From Canibacter zhoujuaniae (GTDB lineage Bacteria > Actinomycetota > Actinomycetes > Actinomycetales > Microbacteriaceae), in assembly GCF_011752015.1 (NCBI RefSeq), contig NZ_JAAIKA010000001.1:310001-374000 (forward strand): a stretch of DNA of 64,000 nt. The letters run 5' to 3'. Each line of letters starts with the position of its first letter. Position 1 is the first letter of the stretch. The notes under the pieces are model-generated. The model saw nothing but the letters and a program-made list of their open reading frames with translations, searched no databases and was not told the DNA's origin. A program made the position numbers and the translations under genes. Positions 38,744-46,820 of the stretch are shown in pieces.

Positions 38744-39748
38744 ATGCAGTTTATTTCCGCAGCAAGATGCTATTTCGTCCTATTATTAATTTTTATGCGC
38801 CCAGCTTCACACTCTCCAAAATTTGCCGCTTTAATGGCATCACTGTGCAGCATCCTCCTAGTGTCTGCCTGCTCGACACACACACCCGGTGTTGCCGCTG
38901 CTGCCGAAGTTGCTGCACTCGAAAAAGTATCTGAAACAGACCTGCCAGTGGCCGGCACTGCTTGGACGCTGGCAGAGCTTCCTGACACCACCGCCGAAGT
39001 TCCTGAGACTTGCAGCGATGTGCTGACGGTGACTGTGCGCGGCACGGCAGAACCGTACGGTGAAAAAAGTCTGGTCGTCAGCATTTCAAACATGCTGAAA
39101 AAGAAACTGGAGGCGTCAGAAGACAAAAAGAGCGATCCCTTCAAACCTGAGAGTGACTCTAAACGCTCTCAATCTGAAACTTCGCAGTCTGACAGTGATG
39201 CAAGCTCTGCATTTGATTCAGCAGCAAGCAAAGTCGGTTATGAGTTAATCGACGTTGACTACCCGGCCAGCTCTGAGTTTGGCGAGAGCGCACCCGAAGG
39301 CATGCGGAAGCTCATTGACATCCTTGAGATGCACAGCACAGAGTGCCCAAAACAAGAGATAGCTCTCATTGGCTACTCGCAGGGCGCCTATGTAATTGGT
39401 GAAGCGCTTACAGACCCTGACTCTCGTCTCTTAGGGCGGGGCGTCGGTGTCATCTCAGATGCCGCACTCGACCGGGTGAAAGCGATCATTTTTTACGGCG
39501 ATCCCCGCTTCCTCGGGTCAGACTCTTTTGCTTACGGCACCTTCAAAGAGTCGGTTGATGGCGCTCTGCCGCGGCTTCCGGGCGCATTAGACAGGGCGGC
39601 GGATCGTATACGCTCTTTTTGTGTAGCCGAAGATATTGTCTGCCAAACTCGCGACTCATTTAATGAAGAAGGGCACATCGCCTACTTCGATAACGGTATG
39701 CGTGAAGAGGGAGTGGAGTTTATTCTCGATCACTTAGACGCTAAATAA
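38744..39748 (+). CDS. Cutinase-like lipoprotein (alpha/beta hydrolase)
   Basis: A 334-residue exported esterase. A cutinase-family fold is indicated by the N-terminal CSDVLTVTVRGTAEP, the nucleophile elbow IGYSQGAYVIGEAL (Ser in GYSQG), and the Asp/His block VCQTRDSF...GHIAYFDN. A lipobox LVSAC places the mature N-terminal Cys near residue 43 after a double hydrophobic segment; the first ATG (38744) has AGGAGG only two bases before it, so translation may instead begin at the ATG at 38795. A Ser/Lys/Asp-rich insert (about residues 120-155) looks disordered. Acts on surface lipids or polyesters by family analogy; divergent to the TetR-MMPL pair, possibly coregulated. Confidence 0.82.
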   Translation: MQFISAARCYFVLLLIFMRPASHSPKFAALMASLCSILLVSACSTHTPGVAAAAEVAALEKVSETDLPVAGTAWTLAELPDTTAEVPETCSDVLTVTVRGTAEPYGEKSLVVSISNMLKKKLEASEDKKSDPFKPESDSKRSQSETSQSDSDASSAFDSAASKVGYELIDVDYPASSEFGESAPEGMRKLIDILEMHSTECPKQEIALIGYSQGAYVIGEALTDPDSRLLGRGVGVISDAALDRVKAIIFYGDPRFLGSDSFAYGTFKESVDGALPRLPGALDRAADRIRSFCVAEDIVCQTRDSFNEEGHIAYFDNGMREEGVEFILDHLDAK

Positions 39749-39803
39749 TCGCAGCATCTATTTGACTTTTGATGCCTCCCACTTATCAGCCTGCGGAGTC
39801 TCG

Positions 39804-42515
39804 CTAGTGTTCCGCCTGCTGCCAGTCTGGACCAAAGCCGACCGACACTTCCAGCGGCACAGCAAGTTTTGCGGCCGAGGCCATCTTGTCACGCACCAGC
39901 TTCTCCAAAACCTCGCGCTCTCCCGGCGCCACTTCAAACATTAGTTCGTCATGAATTTGGAGGAGCATTCGCGATTTAAGCCCAGCAGCCGCAATTTCAC
40001 TTTCAACTTTCAGCATCGCGATTTTAATAATGTCAGCTGCGGTGCCTTGAATTGGAGCGTTTAAGGCGGCACGTTCTGCGGTTGCCCGCAGCACACGATT
40101 TGGTGAATTTAGCTCTGGGAATGGCCTGTGGCGCCCAAAAAGTGTTTCTGTGTAGCCGTCAGCCCGAGCTGTTTCCACTACCTGCATCAAATAGTCTCGA
40201 ATTTTTCCAAATCGTGCGAAGTAGTCTGTCATCAGTTGTTTCGCTTCAGCTTGGCTGATCCCCAACTGCTTGGCGAGCCCAAACGGGCCCAAACCATAAG
40301 CGAGACCGTAAGACATCGCTTTCACTTTTGCGCGCATAACAGGAGTGACCTCCGCTGCTGTAACTCCGAAGACTCGTGCACCAACTGAACGGTGCAGATC
40401 CTCACCGTCATTGAACGCTTCGATGAGCGCCTGGTCTTCAGAGAGGTGCGCCATCACCCGCATTTCAATCTGGGAGTAGTCTGCGGTCAACAGACCAATG
40501 TATTCGGAACCGTGTGTGAAGGCTCCGCGAATCCTGTTACCCGCTTCGGAACGGGTTGGAATGTTTTGCAGATTTGGCGAGTTAGACGCTAAGCGCCCTG
40601 TTGCCGCCCCCACCTGGTAGAGCGTGGAGTGAATGCGACCGTCAGCTGCGACCGCTTCTTCAAGCGAGGTGATAATTTGTGAGAGCTTGGTTGTTTCACG
40701 GTGTGCTAGCAGCGCATCCAGAAACGGATGCGGGCTCTTTGCCTGCAGCTCATGCAGTGATGCCGCATCTGTAGAAAATCCGCTCTTAATCTTCCTGGTC
40801 TTTGGCATCTGTAGTTCGTCAAACAGCACCGTCTGCAGCTGCTTCGGCGATCCTAGATTAACCTCACGACCGATCACCTGATAGGCACGCTGTTCGTACT
40901 CTGCGATTGCATCGCGCAGCTCCGCCTGTTGCGCTGCAAGCAGCGGTGTATCTATCGCAACTCCCCTGTGTTCAAGGTTAAACAGCACCTTCACAAGTGG
41001 CAGTTCAGTGCTGTAATAGAGCTTCAGCCCCGCATCGTGGAGTGATTCAAGCGCTCGCTCGTGAATTTGACGTGTCAGCCAGGCGCGCTTCGCTGCACCG
41101 GTTGCAGCCTCAAGGTCTGGCACGAGCTGACTCATATCAGGCTCAACAACTTCAAACTGCAACAGCTTCTTTGCAAACCCCTTAAATGAACGGTCTGTGA
41201 AATCAGGGCGCCAAATAGAGGCCAGCAGCTGGGCATCGCTGAAATTTCCAAGCTCTGGGGTTGTTAATTTAGCAAGCAGGTGCAGCAACGCTTTAGCGTC
41301 GAATACGATTTTCTCTTGCTCGCTTTTCAGCCATGTTTCAAACTCACGGTAGTCAGCAGTGCCCGGTTTCCAGTCAAATTCAACTGTGCCGTTTGCCGCC
41401 GCAACGCCCACTCGAATTACACCGTCGCGATTAATATCCCAAAAATAGAGCGCAGGCCTGTCAGCCTTCTTTAACCATGTCACCAGCTCTTCGTCAATGA
41501 GGTGAATCGGTGGTGTAAAAACCTGCGGCGTAGGTGCCTGCGCGCTGTCATTACTAAACGCAACTTTAGAGGATCGCTGCCCCGCTGCACTATGTGCATC
41601 ATCAGCTACGGCAGTACCATTACTATCGAGGCCGGCAAACTTTTTTACGCGGGTCAGCAGCGTTCTAAACTCCAGCTTGCCAAAAATTTCTGTTACAGCT
41701 GAAATATCAACAGGCTGTCGCTCTAACTGTGAAATCACGACGGGTAAATCTAAATCACGTCTCAGCTCGTTTAAGCGTCGGTTGCGCTCAGCGTTTTCGA
41801 CGAAGGTGCGCAAATTTTCACCGGCTTTGCCTTTGATCTCATCACGATGGGCCAGAATTTCTGTGAGTGAGCCGTAGTGATTGATCCATTTAGCAGCTGT
41901 TTTTGGCCCCCAAAGCGGCACCCCCGGAAGATTATCGCTGGTCTCACCGACAAGCGCAGCTAAATCCTGATACTGGTGCGGGTAGACGTCATATTTTTCT
42001 TTCACCGCCTGAGCGTCATACTCCTTTAACTTTTTTACGCCCTGCGCTGCCGGATAAAGGAGGGTTACATCATCGTTGATTAGCTGGATAGTATCGCGGT
42101 CGCCAGAAACCACCAACACCCTATATCCGTTGTCGCGCCCAATTACAGACAGCGTCGCCAGAATATCGTCAGCTTCAAACCCCTCCTGCTCGAGTGTGAT
42201 GATGCCGAGGGCGGCAAGCGCCTCTTTTAGAAGTGGCACCTGCCCTTTAAACTCCTCCGGAGTTTCACCGCGATTTCCTTTGTATTCCGGATATTCCTCA
42301 GTTCTAAATGAGTGCCTTGAAATATCAAAAGCCACCGCTAACGCATCTGGTTCGTACTGCTCTAGCAGGGCAAGCAGCATCGCGATAAAACCATGAATCG
42401 CATTGGTGTGCTGCCCCTCAGAGTTCTGAAAGCGCTCTACCGGCACCCCGTAGTAGGCTCTAAACGCGAGTGAGTGGCCGTCGATAATCATCAAGGTAGG
42501 CTTTGTATTAGACAC
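39804..42515 (-). CDS. polA: DNA polymerase I
   Basis: Fills gaps and removes RNA primers. The 903-residue protein has the 5'-3' nuclease domain at residues 1-300 (IIDGHSLAFRAYYG, GFEADDILATL), a middle 3'-5' exonuclease-like domain in which the metal-binding acidic motifs are not recognisable (YFWDINRDGV in place of FDTET), and the Pol A domain with LLTADYSQIEMRV (motif A), RAKVKAMSYGLAYGLG (motif B) and LQIHDELMFEVA (motif C). Loss of proofreading is common in actinobacterial Pol I. The start is GTG at 42515. No neighbour is clearly in its transcript. Confidence 0.95.
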   Translation of the reverse strand: MSNTKPTLMIIDGHSLAFRAYYGVPVERFQNSEGQHTNAIHGFIAMLLALLEQYEPDALAVAFDISRHSFRTEEYPEYKGNRGETPEEFKGQVPLLKEALAALGIITLEQEGFEADDILATLSVIGRDNGYRVLVVSGDRDTIQLINDDVTLLYPAAQGVKKLKEYDAQAVKEKYDVYPHQYQDLAALVGETSDNLPGVPLWGPKTAAKWINHYGSLTEILAHRDEIKGKAGENLRTFVENAERNRRLNELRRDLDLPVVISQLERQPVDISAVTEIFGKLEFRTLLTRVKKFAGLDSNGTAVADDAHSAAGQRSSKVAFSNDSAQAPTPQVFTPPIHLIDEELVTWLKKADRPALYFWDINRDGVIRVGVAAANGTVEFDWKPGTADYREFETWLKSEQEKIVFDAKALLHLLAKLTTPELGNFSDAQLLASIWRPDFTDRSFKGFAKKLLQFEVVEPDMSQLVPDLEAATGAAKRAWLTRQIHERALESLHDAGLKLYYSTELPLVKVLFNLEHRGVAIDTPLLAAQQAELRDAIAEYEQRAYQVIGREVNLGSPKQLQTVLFDELQMPKTRKIKSGFSTDAASLHELQAKSPHPFLDALLAHRETTKLSQIITSLEEAVAADGRIHSTLYQVGAATGRLASNSPNLQNIPTRSEAGNRIRGAFTHGSEYIGLLTADYSQIEMRVMAHLSEDQALIEAFNDGEDLHRSVGARVFGVTAAEVTPVMRAKVKAMSYGLAYGLGPFGLAKQLGISQAEAKQLMTDYFARFGKIRDYLMQVVETARADGYTETLFGRHRPFPELNSPNRVLRATAERAALNAPIQGTAADIIKIAMLKVESEIAAAGLKSRMLLQIHDELMFEVAPGEREVLEKLVRDKMASAAKLAVPLEVSVGFGPDWQQAEH

Positions 42516-42577
42516 ACTTCAAGGCTACCGCTCCAGTGTGTGAGTTTATAATCACCTTCCGGTTAGAAAGGTCAGTA

Positions 42578-43012
42578 ATGGCTGAGAATCAGCAGGTTAA
42601 AGACGGCATGTTATGGGCTGCGGAACGCACATTCGGCAGGTTGGCTGAGCGAATGGGTATTAAAGTCAAAGAGTTTAATTCTGAGCGCGCAGTGGCGACA
42701 ATGCCTGTAGAGGGCAACACGCAACCGATCGGACTTTTGCACGGGGGTGCTTATGTTGTGCTCGGTGAGTCTCTCGGTTCAATGCACGCAAACTTCATCG
42801 CCCCTGAAGGCTACGTCGCGGTGGGCGTTGACATCAATGCAACTCACACTAATTCGGCTATTAGTGGCACGGTGACTGGTGTTTGCGTGCCGGTGCACGT
42901 TGGCCGCTCACTCACTGTGCATGAGATAGTTATAACCCGTGATAGTGATGGTAAACGCTGCTCAACAATTCGGATCACCAACTTTTATAAAAAGCTTGAG
43001 AGAAAACCTTAA
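42578..43012 (+). CDS. Hotdog-fold acyl-CoA thioesterase (PaaI-like)
   Basis: A 144-residue single-domain hotdog enzyme that hydrolyses acyl-CoA. LLHGGAYVVLGESLGSMHANF is the signature, with the catalytic acidic residue in GES and the HGG loop, as in EntH/PaaI and menaquinone-pathway thioesterases. VGVDINATHTNSAISGTVTGVCVPVH is the second recognisable block. AAAGG precedes the ATG at 42578. In this order (polA, thioesterase, pdtaR) it is conserved in many actinobacteria, but the biological substrate is not known. It ends in a very long bidirectional terminator. Confidence 0.9.
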   Translation: MAENQQVKDGMLWAAERTFGRLAERMGIKVKEFNSERAVATMPVEGNTQPIGLLHGGAYVVLGESLGSMHANFIAPEGYVAVGVDINATHTNSAISGTVTGVCVPVHVGRSLTVHEIVITRDSDGKRCSTIRITNFYKKLERKP

Positions 43013-43062
43013 CTAAATAAGTGTGGCGCACCCCGAAGGACGCGCCACACTTATTTAGTTAA
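43009..43062. terminator. Bidirectional terminator with a 21-pair stem
   Basis: TTAACTAAATAAGTGTGGCGC (43009 onwards) has a perfect reverse complement ending at 43062, leaving a loop of about 12 bases. It starts inside the stop region of the thioesterase gene and ends three bases before the stop of the convergent pdtaR, so one structure serves both transcripts. The AT-rich outer arms supply the U-tract on each strand. Confidence 0.92.
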
Positions 43063-43065
43063 GAA

Positions 43066-43665
43066 CTAGTCGTCTTTCTTAGCACCCAGTTGATCAATAA
43101 TGGTTTTGGCAACATCCTGCATTGTCAGCCGGCGATCCATCGATGCCTTCTGAATCCAACGGAATGCTTCTGGCTCGCTCAACCCCATTTTGTCATTTAG
43201 GATACCCTTCGCACGATCCACAAGTTTGCGAGTTTCAAAGCGCTCTGCCAGATCCTGCACCTCGTTTTCAAGGGTTAGAATCTGCTGGAAACGGGAAACT
43301 GCGATTTCTATTGCAGGAAGCAAATCGTCTGGAGTGAATGGTTTTACAACATAGGCAAGCGCTCCCGCTTCAGCTGCACGCTCTACCAATTCCCGCTGGC
43401 TAAAGGCGGTCAGCAGCACCACCGGGGCGATGCGTTCCTTGTTTATTTTCTCGGCTGCTGAGATGCCGTCAAGCTTCGGCATCTTCACATCCATAACAAC
43501 AACGTCGGGGTGCAGTTCCTCTACAAGGCGCACAGCTTCCTCACCGTCGCCGGCTTCGCCAACAACGTCGTAGCCGTTATCTTTTAGCGTCTCAACAATA
43601 TCAAGACGAATCAATGATTCATCTTCTGCAACCACTACACGACGCTGCGCGCTCGTTTCACTCAT
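43066..43665 (-). CDS. pdtaR: ANTAR-domain response regulator (PdtaR-like)
   Basis: An RNA-binding antiterminator of 199 residues. The receiver domain has the phospho-acceptor Asp59 (VVVMDVKMP), Thr at LLTAFS, and Lys in VKPF. The C-terminal ANTAR domain (about residues 135-195) holds KLVDRAKGILNDKMGLSEPEAFRWIQKASM, which binds tandem hairpins in target leaders. M. tuberculosis PdtaR is the closest described relative; its histidine kinase partner PdtaS is not in the window. A GGAAGG ribosome-binding site precedes the ATG. The usual actinobacterial neighbourhood (polA, thioesterase, pdtaR) supports the call. Confidence 0.93.
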   Translation of the reverse strand: MSETSAQRRVVVAEDESLIRLDIVETLKDNGYDVVGEAGDGEEAVRLVEELHPDVVVMDVKMPKLDGISAAEKINKERIAPVVLLTAFSQRELVERAAEAGALAYVVKPFTPDDLLPAIEIAVSRFQQILTLENEVQDLAERFETRKLVDRAKGILNDKMGLSEPEAFRWIQKASMDRRLTMQDVAKTIIDQLGAKKDD

Positions 43666-43685
43666 GATTACCTTCCATCTAGTCG

Positions 43686-43695
43686 GGGACTCGAA
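43686..43695. repeat. Ten-base copy of a tRNA-Leu T-arm segment (possible insertion scar)
   Basis: GGGACTCGAA is identical to 53089-53098 in the T arm of the tRNA-Leu gene at the other edge of the accessory region. Both copies are in the same orientation. Ten bases can match by chance in about a megabase, but the position at the left boundary of the variable stretch, 20 bases before the pdtaR start, is suggestive. No longer repeat is visible on either side. Confidence 0.25.
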
Positions 43696-43721
43696 ACTAC
43701 TGTGTTTATTAATTTCAAATA

Positions 43722-44570
43722 CTAAAACAAAACATCATCTGGGCGCAGGCACGGTCCGCCAATGTTTTCAAGCTTGTCTATAGCCTGAATTTCTTCCACA
43801 GAAAGAACGAAATCAAATAGCTCAGTGTTTGACCTAATGCGAGCGGGGGTAACCGACTTCGGCAGTGGAATAAGCCCGTGTTGCAATGCCCAACGTAAGC
43901 TAACCTGTGCAGTTTCTTTACCGTGACGGTCTGCAATCTCCTGGAGCACCGGATGCGCTAGCACAGCCTGCTGCCCGAGCGGGCTCCAAGCCTCCACCAC
44001 AATATCGTGATCTTGGCACCATTTTATGGCGTTTGCTTGATACCAACCCGGGTGCACCTCAATCTGATTCACCATCGGCCGCACTTTTGCGGTTTCTTCA
44101 AGCGCTTCTAGGTGGTGCGCCATAAAGTTTGAGACTCCGATAGCTTTTGCTCTGCCCTGCTCGTAAAGGTGCTCGAATGCCCGCCACGTATCAGCATTTA
44201 ATGCTTTTGCTTCCGCGCCAAACTGCAGGTAGTTTGCTGGCCAGTGCACAAGCAGCAGGTCGACATAATCAAGACCTAGCTTCTCGAGTGAGCCTTCAGC
44301 TGCAGCGAGAGTTTTTTCAAAGCCGCGCTCGGTGTTCCAAACTTTTGTGGTGATAAAAAATTCGCCTCGGCCAACGCCGCTCTCACGCACCGCTTCACCC
44401 ACACCAACCTCATTACCGTAAATTGCTGCGGTATCAATATGGCGGTAACCAGCTTTAATCGCCTCGGCAACGGCTGTTTTCGTTTCGTCAGGGGGTGTCT
44501 GAAAGGTTCCAAACCCCACGTTTGGAATAGTGTTGCCGTTTGCAAGGGAAACTGGATTATTGATACTCAT
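43722..44570 (-). CDS. Aldo/keto reductase
   Basis: An NADPH-dependent carbonyl reductase of 282 residues in the 2,5-diketo-D-gluconate reductase branch. The catalytic tetrad fits: Asp in [11 protein letters not shown], Tyr in the same block, Lys in ITTKVWN and His in [22 protein letters not shown] and IPKSVTP-like [11 protein letters not shown] are family signatures, the latter binding the 2'-phosphate of NADPH. It probably detoxifies aldehydes or reduces sugars; the substrate is not determinable. It is divergent to the second trpB gene 85 bases away. Confidence 0.92.
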   Translation of the reverse strand: MSINNPVSLANGNTIPNVGFGTFQTPPDETKTAVAEAIKAGYRHIDTAAIYGNEVGVGEAVRESGVGRGEFFITTKVWNTERGFEKTLAAAEGSLEKLGLDYVDLLLVHWPANYLQFGAEAKALNADTWRAFEHLYEQGRAKAIGVSNFMAHHLEALEETAKVRPMVNQIEVHPGWYQANAIKWCQDHDIVVEAWSPLGQQAVLAHPVLQEIADRHGKETAQVSLRWALQHGLIPLPKSVTPARIRSNTELFDFVLSVEEIQAIDKLENIGGPCLRPDDVLF

Positions 44571-44642
44571 AGCGTCAATTTATCAGGCAACTGCTTGCAT
44601 TATCCTGGGTGTCGCACGCCTCACTCCCGTGCTGTGCAGGAA

Positions 44643-44648
44643 TATACT
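44643..44648 (+). promoter_or_regulatory. Possible -10 box of a leaderless trpB message
   Basis: TATACT ends seven bases before the ATG at 44656, the distance at which transcription would begin at the start codon. No good Shine-Dalgarno is present and the -35 region has no strong match. Confidence 0.4.
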
Positions 44649-44655
44649 CATACTC

Positions 44656-45861
44656 ATGGTGAGTTTTAAGAAATCGGACGCACAGGGATACTTCGGAAAC
44701 TACGGTGGGCGCTTCTTGCCGCCGCAGTTAGAACGCCCAATTGCTGAGGTTGCGGAGGCCTATGCTGAGGCGCTTAAAGATCCGGAATTCATAGCAGAGT
44801 GGGAGCGGTTACTCGCCGAATACGTCGGTCGTCCATCACCTCTTTATTTTGCTGAGAAACTTTCGAAACATGCCGGTGGCGCAAAGATTTATTTGAAGCG
44901 TGAAGATCTTAATCACACCGGTGCACACAAAATCAACCACTGTATCGGCGAGGCTCTGCTCGCAAAACGGATGGGCAAAAAGAAGGTTATTGCTGAAACA
45001 GGTGCCGGCCAGCACGGTGTCGCGCTCGCCACTGCTGCGGCGCTGGTTGGGCTCGAGTGCGAAATTCATATGGGTGCTATCGATGTTGCGAAGCAACGAC
45101 CTAATGTGGTGCGCATGCAGCTGCTGGGTGCAAAAGTTGTGCCAGTTGGTGAAAATGTCGCTGGTGGGGGTGCGCTGAAAGAGGCAGTAGACTCTGCTTT
45201 CGATGTTTTTGCGCGCGACTATGAAGATACTATGTTTGCTATCGGATCGGTGGTTGGCCCTGATCCGTACCCAAATATGGTGCGTGACTTTCAGTCGATC
45301 GTCGGGCGCGAAGCTAAAGAGCAAATTCTTGCGCACGAGGGTCGTCTGCCAGACGCACTGGTTGCCGCAGTTGGGGGCGGATCAAACGCGCTTGGTTTGT
45401 TTACCGAATTTCTTGACGATGAGTCGGTCGCAATTTATGGGGTGGAGCCGGCCGGTAAAGATTTAAACACTGTCGGTGAGCACGCCGCGACTATAACCTT
45501 CGGCACAGACGGTGTGATTCACGGGATGCAGACACTGGTGTTGCAGGATGAGTCGGGCTCCCCCGCTCCGGTGCACTCTATCGCCTCTGGTCTCGACTAT
45601 CCTGGCGTCGGCCCGCAACACGCTTTCTTGAAGCAGGAGGGGCGTGTGACTTATGAAACAGCGAGTGACGCTGAGACGCTCGAAGCGTTTAAGGCGCTGT
45701 GTAAATATGAGGGCATTATTCCCGCGCTTGAGTCTTGTCACGCCGTTGCCTACGCGCTAAAACTGGCTGCCACCCTTGATAAAGACAAGATTATTATTGT
45801 GAATCTGTCGGGTCGTGGTGATAAAGATATTGACTACGTTGCCGAAAAACTCGGTCTGTAG
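44656..45861 (+). CDS. Second tryptophan synthase beta chain-like protein, unlinked
   Basis: A 401-residue PLP enzyme of the TrpB family. The PLP lysine is in [11 protein letters not shown], the Glu in [12 protein letters not shown] matches the catalytic Glu, and the phosphate-binding loop is VGGGSNALG. The window also holds a trpB next to trpA. This copy has diverged: where TrpB normally has a SGS-x-TLKDA segment it has [13 protein letters not shown], and GPHP is GPDP (about residue 190 onward), near the alpha-subunit and COMM region. So it may act alone on indole and serine or on another nucleophile. The ATG at 44656 gives the conserved N terminus. Aldo-keto reductase is divergent; no tryptophan gene is adjacent. 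Confidence 0.9.
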   Translation: MVSFKKSDAQGYFGNYGGRFLPPQLERPIAEVAEAYAEALKDPEFIAEWERLLAEYVGRPSPLYFAEKLSKHAGGAKIYLKREDLNHTGAHKINHCIGEALLAKRMGKKKVIAETGAGQHGVALATAAALVGLECEIHMGAIDVAKQRPNVVRMQLLGAKVVPVGENVAGGGALKEAVDSAFDVFARDYEDTMFAIGSVVGPDPYPNMVRDFQSIVGREAKEQILAHEGRLPDALVAAVGGGSNALGLFTEFLDDESVAIYGVEPAGKDLNTVGEHAATITFGTDGVIHGMQTLVLQDESGSPAPVHSIASGLDYPGVGPQHAFLKQEGRVTYETASDAETLEAFKALCKYEGIIPALESCHAVAYALKLAATLDKDKIIIVNLSGRGDKDIDYVAEKLGL

Positions 45862-45973
45862 GCTCACTGTTTATCAAAAAGCAGTGCAGACTGCTGTCGG
45901 CACATTTTTCAGAAACTAATCACGACAGTTCAGCTGGATTGAAGGAACTGCTTCTGCTGTTTCGTGGTTTTCT

Positions 45974-46000
45974 GGGATCTCACCTGACCGGTGAGATCCC
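45974..46000. repeat. Perfect inverted repeat (11-base arms)
   Basis: GGGATCTCACC and GGTGAGATCCC flank a five-base loop. There is no T-run on either strand, so this is not a standard intrinsic terminator. It lies between the second trpB and the DUF1801 gene, about 110 bases past the trpB stop. A weaker hairpin (AGCAGT with ACTGCT, 45880-45895) followed by TTTTT further along at 45905 may end trpB. Confidence 0.5.
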
Positions 46001-46048
46001 AATCCCAACTAGCTAATGACGGCATTTCTCCGTGTAATACTTGGAACT

Positions 46049-46450
46049 ATGACTGTTGAAATGTCTCAGGGAGAAATTTTGCAGGAATTCTTCTCCCCTG
46101 TTTTGGCGAAGATTAAGGTTCCCGCACACAGAGCACAGGCGCTAGAGATTCTTCAGTGGATTCACCGCGAATTCCCAAACCTTAAGGCGCGGATCGCATG
46201 GAATCAGCCCATGTTTACGGACCATGACACATACATCATCGGTTTGTCTTTTGCTTCTAAACATCTGTCGGTGTCACCGGAGCAGGCTGGCATCGCGTAT
46301 TGCGAAGAATCACTGAAGAAACTGAAATTATCCTATACGCCAAACTTGTTTCGGATCCCGTGGGGTGCTGAACCACCGTATGATCTGTTGCGAAGCGTAA
46401 TTGAGTTCAATATTGAAGATAAGAAATCAGTGACAGGTTTCTGGCGTTAG
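46049..46450 (+). CDS. DUF1801 family protein
   Basis: A 133-residue protein resembling YdhG/DUF1801 small proteins, which include frataxin-like putative iron chaperones. Recognisable are the opening helix EILQEFFSPVLAKIKVPAHRAQALEILQWIHREFP, the middle block ARIAWNQPMFTDHDTYIIGLSFASKHLSVSP, and the tail FRIPWGAEPPYDLLRSVIEFNIEDK. I start at the ATG at 46049; the upstream one adds 11 residues of different character. The function is not known. It lies just upstream of the peptide cluster but has its own composition, so need not belong to it. Confidence 0.8.
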   Translation: MTVEMSQGEILQEFFSPVLAKIKVPAHRAQALEILQWIHREFPNLKARIAWNQPMFTDHDTYIIGLSFASKHLSVSPEQAGIAYCEESLKKLKLSYTPNLFRIPWGAEPPYDLLRSVIEFNIEDKKSVTGFWR

Positions 46451-46588
46451 TTACCAACGGCCTAGGAAATAAGAGCTCTTCAAAGTCAAGGATGCAGCCG
46501 GACTTAAAAACAGGTTTCCGTATACAGTTAATTTAATAAAATGGGCACACGCACATAAGTCTTATTTGACATTTAAACCAGAGTGTGA

Positions 46589-46636
46589 TAGACACGGTGT
46601 ATCTTTAGTTTTATATTTACTTAATGTCAACTGACA
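46589..46636 (+). promoter_or_regulatory. Promoter of the peptide gene with a dyad at the predicted +1
   Basis: TAGACA (46589-46594) and TATATT (46612-46617), each five of six to consensus, are 17 bases apart. The predicted start is around 46624. An imperfect palindrome TGTCA-AC-TGACA (46625-46636) covers the first transcribed bases and could be an operator. The surrounding 200 bases are visibly AT-rich compared with most of the window. A second TTGACA (46566-46571) lies upstream but has only a weak -10 partner. Confidence 0.55.
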
Positions 46637-46653
46637 ACATTAGGAGGTAAATT

Positions 46654-46731
46654 ATGAAAATCAAGACACGCAAGGTTACAAAACCAAAGACTAATATGGC
46701 TGTCATGTACTGCTATAAGGCAAAGAAATAA
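46654..46731 (+). CDS. Candidate 25-residue basic peptide (possible RiPP precursor or signal)
   Basis: A 25-codon gene with a perfect AGGAGG (46642-46647) six bases before ATG and a TAA stop. Nine of 25 residues are basic (Lys2, 4, 7, 10, 12, 22, 24, 25, Arg6) and none is acidic. The middle holds Pro11, Asn14 and Met15, followed by a hydrophobic segment from Ala16 to Val17-Met18, then Tyr19-Cys20-Tyr21 and a basic tail. That could be a leader (1-14) and core (15-25). No homologue was recognised. Context argues for a real product: own promoter, attenuator-like hairpin downstream, and an ABC exporter plus S9 peptidase in the same direction. Cleavage and modification are inference. Confidence 0.6.
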   Translation: MKIKTRKVTKPKTNMAVMYCYKAKK

Positions 46732-46762
46732 AACTAATTATTATCTAATGCCAAAATAGGTT

Positions 46763-46796
46763 GGACTGGCCCGGGAATTACTATCCGGGTCAGTCC
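46763..46796 (+). terminator. Possible attenuator hairpin after the peptide gene
   Basis: GGACTGGCCCGGG (46763-46775) pairs with TCCGGGTCAGTCC (46784-46796) in a 13-pair stem that includes two G-U pairs, with an eight-base loop. No U-run follows, so it may slow or partly stop transcription rather than end it. It lies 31 bases after the peptide stop and 24 bases before the TPR gene, the position where precursor-to-enzyme ratios are often set. Confidence 0.5.
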
Positions 46797-46820
46797 CCAG
46801 TCTAATCAAAGAAGATTCTA

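Noticed and set aside
44530-44655. N-terminal extension of the second trpB
   Set aside because: The 42 residues before the ATG at 44656 contain no similarity to the family and cover the apparent promoter, so they are upstream non-coding sequence.
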